From: Anaerolineaceae bacterium
GTDB lineage: Bacteria; Chloroflexota; Anaerolineae; Anaerolineales; Anaerolineaceae
Assembly: GCA_030620065.1 (NCBI GenBank)
Contig: JAUXFJ010000016.1
Span: 1-12,703, forward strand
DNA: 12,703 nucleotides
Direction of reading: 5' to 3'
Position numbers and translations under genes: made by a program. The notes under the pieces were generated by a model. The model was not told the origin of the DNA and did not search any database. It saw nothing but the letters and a program-made list of their open reading frames with translations. This document shows positions 7,989 through 12,703 of the stretch, one piece after another. Each line of letters starts with the position of its first letter. Position 1 is the first letter of the stretch.

Positions 7989-8900
7989 TTATTTTCGTTT
8001 CAGGTCTGCCCCGCAGTTTCGGCAATACTGATCACCTACAGCTGAGCGCTGTCCGCATTCCTGGCAATATATAAGCGGTGTAGTCGGTGCTACGCTAGCT
8101 GCCCTTCTACCTTCCGGAATAGCCATTTCCCGTCTGTTGGCCGAATACCACCAATAATAGAGCACTATACCAAGCAAAACTAACCCCCCAATTACCATCA
8201 GCAAGTTAATAATTGTATTGGATTCGGAAGTCCTACCAGCCGTCGCTTCCCCAATAGGCTCAACCGCTTGGACAGCAAGCGCAGTATAGCTCAAATCGTC
8301 AGCGCTCTTATTATAGCTAAGCTCTAAAGCCATTGCTTCACCAGCAGCCACACTACCTAAGCTTCTCTTATAACAATCAAACCCCTCTATGTAAAGCTGG
8401 CTGGAACCCAAATCAGGTGTCATCATCACCTGGCTGGCACCAATGGGCATATGAAGATGGAAAACGAAATCGCTTACATCGTGCTGCGACATCCAAGTAA
8501 ATAAAAATGACCGCCGATCTCCATCTTTCACAAGATTGGAGTCATAATACTCCACCTGAATTGAAAGAGACCCTGTAACGAAAGTAACATTCATCCAGTC
8601 GGCCTCTGGGTCCAATTGATAAGTCGTTGCTTGGAATTGCCCATTCGCTGTATTGAAACCAACTCTCGAAAGACTGGAAATATGTGCGGGGATTTGCAGG
8701 CTGACCTGAAGGGGCAGAGGTGTATCTTCAACCAGGGTGACGTTGTAGATCACCAATATCGAAGGCTGATCGAACTCAGGCATCAAAAGGACTTCAACAT
8801 TCTCTAACAAGGTCTGAGGTGCATCAAGCGCTGTAACTTGACCAAATTGAAATAAAACCGCAATAATAACCGCGATATAAGTAAGGTAACGCCAACGCAT
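7989..8900 (-). CDS. Signal peptide / ectodomain / TM / C-terminal zinc-ribbon membrane protein
   Basis: A 303-residue single-span protein when started at the ATG ending at 8900. An ATG 13 codons upstream (8939) keeps the frame open, but GAGGAG at 8907-8912 lies 6 nt before the inner ATG and the resulting N-terminus, MRWRYLTYIAVIIAVLF, is a proper signal peptide, so the inner start is preferred. Residues 27-225 form a strand-rich ectodomain with no recognised family. Residues 229-251 are a TM segment (INLLMVIGGLVLLGIVLYYW), then a basic stop-transfer stretch (NRRE), and a C-terminal zinc ribbon CQEC-x10-CRNC (Cys279, 282, 293, 296). The topology is therefore sensor-like: ectodomain outside, metal-binding ribbon in the cytoplasm. 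The ribbon probably binds protein or structural zinc rather than catalysing. It is the first gene of a possible three-gene - strand unit. Confidence 0.8.
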   Translation of the reverse strand: MRWRYLTYIAVIIAVLFQFGQVTALDAPQTLLENVEVLLMPEFDQPSILVIYNVTLVEDTPLPLQVSLQIPAHISSLSRVGFNTANGQFQATTYQLDPEADWMNVTFVTGSLSIQVEYYDSNLVKDGDRRSFLFTWMSQHDVSDFVFHLHMPIGASQVMMTPDLGSSQLYIEGFDCYKRSLGSVAAGEAMALELSYNKSADDLSYTALAVQAVEPIGEATAGRTSESNTIINLLMVIGGLVLLGIVLYYWWYSANRREMAIPEGRRAASVAPTTPLIYCQECGQRSAVGDQYCRNCGADLKRK

Positions 8901-8906
8901 ATGTGA

Positions 8907-8912
8907 CTCCTC
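8907..8912 (-). promoter_or_regulatory. Ribosome binding site fixing the start of the zinc-ribbon gene
   Basis: On the - strand GAGGAG is followed by TCACAT and then ATG at 8900. The 6-nt spacing and strong match decide for this start over the ATG at 8939, which has no comparable site before it. Confidence 0.7.
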
Positions 8913-8931
8913 AATCATTTTCATTTCTAAT

Positions 8932-8940
8932 ATTATCACA
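8932..8940 (-). promoter_or_regulatory. Possible extended -10 promoter for the zinc-ribbon gene
   Basis: On the - strand TGTGATAAT reads as an extended -10 (TGn-GATAAT). Transcription would start near 8925, about 25 nt before the chosen ATG. No good -35 lies 16-18 nt upstream; TTGAAA occurs at 21 nt, too far. Confidence 0.3.
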
Positions 8941-9126
8941 CGCTAACTGCTATGGCGGTTTCAATAATAACCTCAGTATATAGGCAACCATTTATATACT
9001 GATTCTAATAACCAAGGTTATTTTAACCCTAAATATTTTGGCTGGGCAAAACCGCACTCCGACACTTGATACCAATTACTTCCCTATTGCCTACAGTAAA
9101 AAGAATGCTATCTAACAACGCTTCAG

Positions 9127-9158
9127 TAATATTGCAAGAGGCTAATTAAGCAATATTA
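9127..9158. promoter_or_regulatory. 9-14-9 inverted repeat upstream of the CpXC gene
   Basis: TAATATTGC (9127-9135) and GCAATATTA (9150-9158) are perfect reverse complements around a 14-nt spacer, 44 nt before the -10 of the CpXC gene. No T-run follows, so a protein-binding site is more likely than a terminator. A repeat with the same arm length and spacer lies at 11327-11358. AT-rich sequence makes chance possible. Confidence 0.35.
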
Positions 9159-9201
9159 ATGGGACTCTTACATAACGATAGCTTTCGCTAAAGATTGACA
9201 A

Positions 9202-9210
9202 TGGTATAAT
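9202..9210 (+). promoter_or_regulatory. Extended -10 promoter of the CpXC gene
   Basis: TGGTATAAT is a perfect extended -10. Transcription would start near 9217, giving a leader of about 29 nt to the ATG at 9246. The nearby TTGACA (9195-9200) is only 4 nt upstream and cannot serve as its -35. Confidence 0.5.
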
Positions 9211-9245
9211 CCAAAGACTTAATATTTATTGAAGAAAGAGTGAAA

Positions 9246-10604
9246 ATGGCTAAAACAACTGCAAACTGTCCTCAGTGTCATCAACCAGTCGTAGTGGAAC
9301 TCAATCGTTTGTTTGACTTAAATACCGATCCTGAGGCAAAACAGAAACTACTCTCAGGAATAAATAATTTTATTGCCTGTTCAAATTGTGGTTATCAAGG
9401 ACCACTTCCAACACCTATTGTCTATCATGACCCTGAAAAAGAACTTCTCCTGACCTTCTTTCCGCCTGAGGCAGGTGTTCCGGTTAATGAACAAGAAAAG
9501 ATTATCGGCCCGTTTATCAAAAAAGTGGTCGATGATCTTCCCCCGAAAAAACGCAAAGCCTATCTCTTTCAACCCAAAACCATGCTGACACAACAGCGCC
9601 TTTTCGAGCAAATACTCGAGGCAGACGGTATTACACCAGAGATGATGAAAGCCCAACAAGACCGTTTGAATTTGATTCAACGCTTAGCGATGACGAGCGA
9701 AGAAGCTATACCACAAGCCATAAAGCAAGGTGAGGCATTGATCGATGATCAATTATTCATCCTTTTATCCCAATTAATTAATGCTTCAGCAGCAAGTGAC
9801 GATGAAACCAGTGCCAAGCAATTGGCAGCGCTCCAGCAAAAGCTGCTTGAACATTCAGAATTTGGTCAAAAGCTGCAGCAGCAATCCCAGGAAACCCAAA
9901 AGGCGATTAATGACCTCCAAGAAGCAAGTAAAAAGGGACTCTCCCGCCAAGCACTACTCGACCTGTTGATCAATGCTGCTGAAAGCGAGATTCAATTAGC
10001 AGCCTTGGTGAGTATGGCACGTAGTGGTTTGGATTACGCCTTTTTTCAATTAATGAGTGAACATATTGAAAAGATGGAAGGTGAAGAAAGTCAAAAGCTG
10101 GTCGTTTTGCGGGATAAACTACTTGACATGACTTACGAAATTGATAAGGCGATAAAAGCCCAAACCCTGCAAGCACAGCAACTGCTGAATGAACTCATAG
10201 AAGCAGAAAACACTGAAGAAGCTACCCGGCAGGCCCTCCCCAATATGACCCAAATATTCCTGGATTTATTACGTCAGGAAATTCGGAATGCTCGCTCGTC
10301 TGATCATCAGCCTAAGGCGAAAAAACTTCAGCAGATCGCAAAAACGATCCAGAAAGCCAGCGCGTCAGCTGTTTATATTGAACTGATTGAGGCGCTCATC
10401 CAGGCTCCCAATGAAACCGCAATGTCAGCTATCCTCGGGAAGCATAAAGACGATATCAACGATAAATTCTTGCAATTCCTAACAAACCTGATCACACAAT
10501 TCGAAACACAAAAAGATCAACCCGAGACCATTCAGCGCCTAAAAGATGTGTATCGCTCGGTTCTGCGTTTTTCCATGCAGCAGAACATGAACCAAGCTTC
10601 TTAA
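9246..10604 (+). CDS. CpXC-domain protein with four-fold helical repeat tail
   Basis: A 452-residue cytoplasmic protein. The in-frame GTG at 9240 is too close to the purine-rich site GAAGAAAGAG (9231-9240), whereas ATG 9246 has it 5 nt upstream. Residues 5-75 are a CpXC domain: CPQC (Cys8, 11) and CSNC (Cys45, 48), followed by IVYHDPEKELLLTFFP (58-73). This domain is a presumed zinc-binding module of unknown function. A linker with YLFQPKTMLTQQRLFEQIL (106-124) leads to a helical tail in which four degenerate units of 60-75 residues can be aligned, with cores at about 166-206, 262-299, 334-372 and 404-443; each has the pattern hD-x2-F/h-x2-L-x3-I. Such tails look like protein-binding scaffolds. 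The gene ends 10 nt from the stop of the convergent FHA gene and lies near a Ser/Thr kinase, so a role in that signalling circuit is possible but unproven. Confidence 0.85.
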   Translation: MAKTTANCPQCHQPVVVELNRLFDLNTDPEAKQKLLSGINNFIACSNCGYQGPLPTPIVYHDPEKELLLTFFPPEAGVPVNEQEKIIGPFIKKVVDDLPPKKRKAYLFQPKTMLTQQRLFEQILEADGITPEMMKAQQDRLNLIQRLAMTSEEAIPQAIKQGEALIDDQLFILLSQLINASAASDDETSAKQLAALQQKLLEHSEFGQKLQQQSQETQKAINDLQEASKKGLSRQALLDLLINAAESEIQLAALVSMARSGLDYAFFQLMSEHIEKMEGEESQKLVVLRDKLLDMTYEIDKAIKAQTLQAQQLLNELIEAENTEEATRQALPNMTQIFLDLLRQEIRNARSSDHQPKAKKLQQIAKTIQKASASAVYIELIEALIQAPNETAMSAILGKHKDDINDKFLQFLTNLITQFETQKDQPETIQRLKDVYRSVLRFSMQQNMNQAS

Positions 10605-10614
10605 ACTAGACTAC

Positions 10615-11277
10615 TTAATCGCTGGAGGGATTTTCTAAGCGCAGCCCATGGCCACGCACGGTAATAACATAATCATGGCTGCTGTCAACTTCTGCTAATC
10701 GGTCACGCAAACGGCGTACCAATGCATCAAGCGCTTGCTCGCTAACCCATTCTGTTTCCACTCCCCAAACAGCCTCGATAACATCCATGCGCGAGACAAC
10801 TTCACCGGGATGCTGATAGAGCTTCCGTAATAAATTGAACTGCAAAATTGAAAGGGAAGGCTCAAGTTCCTCGTCCATTAGCCAAACCCTTCTCGACCCG
10901 CTATCCAAACGTAAGCAGCGTTCACAAATAACTTCAAGCGCTAAGTCTTCTAATGGCAGGGTTGCATCAGAGCTTACAAAGATGAAGTCCTGCGCCAGCG
11001 CAATCTGTACTTCATCACCCTCCACGAGAGTCACAACCGTGTTGATGCGCCTGTTGTTATGAAAGGTACCGTTCTTACTATCCATATCTTCCAGCGTGAC
11101 CCCCGCTTTACTGTTTGAAAGGCGCGCATGCTGACGTGAAACCTGGCGATCAGGAACAACCACATCACATGAATTGTCTCTACCAATCACCAATTGGTTT
11201 TTGATCAACCAGCGCTGACCTTCCAAAGGTCCCGATTGAGCGATCAAAAAAGGAGTTTCAGAAATTTTATGCACCAT
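10615..11277 (-). CDS. FHA - winged-helix (OmpR/PhoB-type) transcription regulator
   Basis: A 220-residue two-domain protein. Residues 10-100 are a forkhead-associated domain, which binds phosphothreonine peptides: LVIGRDNSCDVVVPD gives Gly32/Arg33, VSRQHARL gives Ser47, Arg48 and His50, and LEDMDSKNGTFHNN gives Ser67, Asn69 and Gly70, so the core phosphopeptide-binding residues are all there. Residues 125-213 are a winged-helix effector domain of OmpR/PhoB type: ILQFNLLRKLYQHPGEVVSR, then IEAVWG, then the recognition helix QALDALVRRLRDRL (181-194) and wing YVITVRGHGLRL. There is no receiver domain, so Ser/Thr phosphorylation rather than His-Asp relay probably controls it. The order, FHA first, is the reverse of mycobacterial EmbR, and there is no BTAD domain. 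A Cys pair (CERC, 118-121) lies between the domains. It is divergent from the Ser/Thr kinase gene, a plausible partner. The ATG has only a weak GAGA-type site upstream. Confidence 0.9.
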   Translation of the reverse strand: MVHKISETPFLIAQSGPLEGQRWLIKNQLVIGRDNSCDVVVPDRQVSRQHARLSNSKAGVTLEDMDSKNGTFHNNRRINTVVTLVEGDEVQIALAQDFIFVSSDATLPLEDLALEVICERCLRLDSGSRRVWLMDEELEPSLSILQFNLLRKLYQHPGEVVSRMDVIEAVWGVETEWVSEQALDALVRRLRDRLAEVDSSHDYVITVRGHGLRLENPSSD

Positions 11278-11305
11278 GGAATTTTTCTCTAATGCTCCAA
11301 ACTGG

Positions 11306-11334
11306 TTGGAAACTCTCTGGCGATAGATTATAAT
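11306..11334 (+). promoter_or_regulatory. Possible sigma70-type promoter toward the kinase gene
   Basis: TTGGAA (11306-11311), a 17-nt spacer and TATAAT (11329-11334) form a good sigma70-type pair with four of six matches at -35. The start would be near 11341, giving a leader of about 150 nt to the kinase ATG. The -10 overlaps the left arm of the inverted repeat at 11327-11358. Confidence 0.4.
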
Positions 11335-11358
11335 TAGTCTGCATTAAACAATTATAAT
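11327..11358. promoter_or_regulatory. 9-14-9 inverted repeat in the FHA/kinase divergent region
   Basis: ATTATAATT (11327-11335) and AATTATAAT (11350-11358) are perfect reverse complements around 14 nt. Each arm contains the palindrome ATTATAAT, so each supplies a TATAAT on both strands and could act as -10 for either gene. The left copy lies about 50 nt before the FHA start on the - strand. A regulator bound here could control both genes; autoregulation by the FHA protein is a guess. Confidence 0.4.
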
Positions 11359-11494
11359 ATACAAACCAATTGCTCGAAATCGCCGAAACATAGAAGAGCA
11401 ATATTTATTAATGGTTTTTTATCAATAATTCTGCTGCCTACATGGACTATGCCAAGGATTCTGACAGCTATGGTTACATTAGAGGGATGAAACA

Positions 11495-12478
11495 ATGCCA
11501 ATTCAATTGAAAATTGGAGCTGTTCTGCGTAAGCGTTATAAGATTAAGCGCATCATTGGCCAGGGAGGAAAAGGCTGCATTTACCTTGCCGAAGACCTGC
11601 GCCTGACAGGCCGCTTGTGTGCTGTAAAGGAAGTAGAACACGATCCAACGTTTTCGCCGGACATACTCAAAGAAGCCCGCGAGCAATTCCATCGCGAAGC
11701 AACTGTTTTGGCACGCCTCGACCACCCTAACCTCCCCAAGGTCTCCGATTTCTTCTCCATCAAGGGTTGTGACTATCTTGTTATGGATTATGTGCCCGGT
11801 GATGATCTGCGCACTTTAATGCTCAAAGCAAGTAAACAAGGAAAATTCCTGCCGGAAGCGGATGTCCTCGCTTGGGCAAGTCAATTAGCAGATGCTCTCA
11901 CCTATCTACACAGTCAAGATCAACCCATTTTGCACCGCGATATCAAACCCAGCAATCTGAAGCTTACCCCCAGCGGACTTCTCAAGCTGGTTGACTTTGG
12001 TTTAGTGAAGCTTTTAGCCCCCGGGGAAGTGACCATTACCATTCTTCAAGGACAGGGGACTGCGCTCTACACACCCCTTGAACAATACGGGGGTGACAGC
12101 GGGCATACAGATGCCCGGAGTGATATTTACGCTTTTGGTGCCACACTCTATCACTTGTTAACCAACCAAATTCCTATAAATGTACGCGACCGCTTCCTTG
12201 ACCCCGAAAGTCTGATCCCACCACGTCAAATCAATCCCAACCTCAGCCCACGCACCGACCGTGCTATCCTCTGGGCAATGCAACTTCATCCTGCTGACCG
12301 ACCACAAGACGTACAAAGCTTCCTGCATGCTCTGTTTGATGATACTGCCCCCATCACCCAGCCATACCGTACCAAACGCTCTCAAAAAGTCATGCAGCCA
12401 CTTGAGACCGCCCTAGCTGCTGTAACAGGTGGGTTAACCTTAATCAGTCTGATCCTGACATTAATCCGCAGCCTTTGA
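11495..12478 (+). CDS. Hanks-type serine/threonine protein kinase, tail-anchored
   Basis: A 327-residue kinase. All catalytic elements are visible: Gly-rich loop GQGGKG (22-27), Lys45 in AVKEV, the alpha-C Glu68, the catalytic loop HRDIKPSN (147-154, Asp149), DFG (167-169), the activation segment GTALYTPLEQY (188-198) in place of APE, Asp210 in SDIYAFG, and Arg269 in HPADRP. It should phosphorylate Ser/Thr of cytoplasmic proteins using ATP. After the kinase domain (about 15-281) there is a short basic linker (YRTKRSQK) and one hydrophobic segment (305-324) ending three residues before the stop, so it is membrane-anchored by its tail with no PASTA or other extracellular sensor. GAGGG lies 8 nt before the ATG at 11495. 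It is divergent from the FHA-winged-helix gene, its likely substrate or reader. The activation loop contains Thr residues (180, 182, 189, 193) for autophosphorylation. Confidence 0.93.
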   Translation: MPIQLKIGAVLRKRYKIKRIIGQGGKGCIYLAEDLRLTGRLCAVKEVEHDPTFSPDILKEAREQFHREATVLARLDHPNLPKVSDFFSIKGCDYLVMDYVPGDDLRTLMLKASKQGKFLPEADVLAWASQLADALTYLHSQDQPILHRDIKPSNLKLTPSGLLKLVDFGLVKLLAPGEVTITILQGQGTALYTPLEQYGGDSGHTDARSDIYAFGATLYHLLTNQIPINVRDRFLDPESLIPPRQINPNLSPRTDRAILWAMQLHPADRPQDVQSFLHALFDDTAPITQPYRTKRSQKVMQPLETALAAVTGGLTLISLILTLIRSL

Positions 12479-12555
12479 AATATACGCTGCTTTGTTAGTA
12501 TTTATCCACACCAAATCAATTGTTCAATTTAAATTATTGTGTAAGTCATGGTGTT

Positions 12556-12703
12556 CTAAGACCGCACATCTGGCGGAATGACATTCCCTTCCTTTATCAT
12601 CCACCAGATTAACGCAATAATCCAACCTATAATGATACCTACAAATGCCACTTCCAGGACAAAGCCCGTCCCGGATTTTTTCATCCAATAGATCGTGCTA
12701 GAT
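12556..12703 (-). CDS. Membrane protein fragment or micro-protein (cut by right edge)
   Basis: On the - strand the frame is open from the window edge to a TAG at 12556-12558, giving 48 visible residues. They include WMKKSGTGFVLEVAF and a hydrophobic segment VGIIIGWIIALIWWM, then a short tail ending in PPDVRS. This is either the C-terminal end of a longer membrane protein or a 42-residue single-span protein starting at the ATG at 12684; no ribosome binding site is evident before that ATG, which slightly favours the fragment. I do not recognise it. It converges on the kinase gene, with 77 nt between them and no clear terminator. Confidence 0.5.
   Translation of the reverse strand, partial: SSTIYWMKKSGTGFVLEVAFVGIIIGWIIALIWWMIKEGNVIPPDVRS

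Larger units (their letters stand above)
8941..9245. other. AT-rich intergenic region between divergent genes
   Basis: About 300 nt without a convincing ORF on either strand. It holds the inverted repeat at 9127-9158, the extended -10 at 9202-9210 for the CpXC gene and a short dyad, GGTTA-TTT-TAACC, at 9016-9028. There is no T-run terminator, tRNA or recognisable riboswitch. Confidence 0.6.

Noticed and set aside
9016..9028. GGTTA-TTT-TAACC dyad in the intergenic region
   Set aside because: Arms of 5 bp with a 3-nt loop are common by chance in AT-rich DNA, and no T-run or promoter is linked to it.
9195..9210. TTGACA and TATAAT close together upstream of the CpXC gene
   Set aside because: Only 4 nt separate them, so they cannot be the -35 and -10 of one promoter. 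The TGGTATAAT extended -10 is kept alone.

Overview
The window looks like a chromosomal piece of a Chloroflexota bacterium, probably Anaerolineae. This is inferred from family content and style, not from any marker gene: a CpXC-domain protein with a long helical tail, a Hanks-type kinase with a Chloroflexi-like activation segment (GTALYTPLEQY), an FHA-winged-helix regulator, PD40 propeller proteins and a zinc-ribbon membrane protein. There is no rRNA, tRNA, CRISPR array, insertion sequence or phage gene that I can recognise.

Layout. (1) 1-5112, all on the + strand, carries mostly exported proteins: the 3' part of a PD40/TolB-like beta-propeller protein with a Cys-rich N-terminal motif, a PHB-depolymerase/feruloyl-esterase-like hydrolase, a 650-residue lipoprotein of unknown function, and a small HEAT-like helical-repeat protein. 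(2) 5169-8900, on the - strand, holds three genes read right to left: a signal-peptide/ectodomain/TM/zinc-ribbon protein, a protein resembling zinc-dependent phospholipase C, and a CcmF-type haem lyase homologue. The CcmF homologue lacks one of the four conserved histidines and the aspartate of the WWD signature. (3) 8901-9245 is an intergenic region between divergent genes, with an extended -10 promoter and an inverted repeat. (4) 9246-12478 holds a CpXC-domain protein, an FHA-winged-helix transcription factor on the opposite strand (convergent with CpXC, 10 nt apart), and a tail-anchored Ser/Thr kinase divergent from the FHA gene across a 217-nt region. (5) The right edge cuts a - strand membrane protein or micro-protein.

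Functional reading. The strongest candidate for a working unit is the kinase plus the FHA-winged-helix regulator: a kinase that phosphorylates Ser/Thr next to a protein that could read phosphothreonine and bind DNA, sharing an intergenic region with a symmetric AT-rich inverted repeat. The CpXC protein may belong to it. The CcmF homologue is the strongest single-gene anomaly. No complete cytochrome c maturation operon is visible around it. Regions 1 and 2 show no obvious joint pathway.
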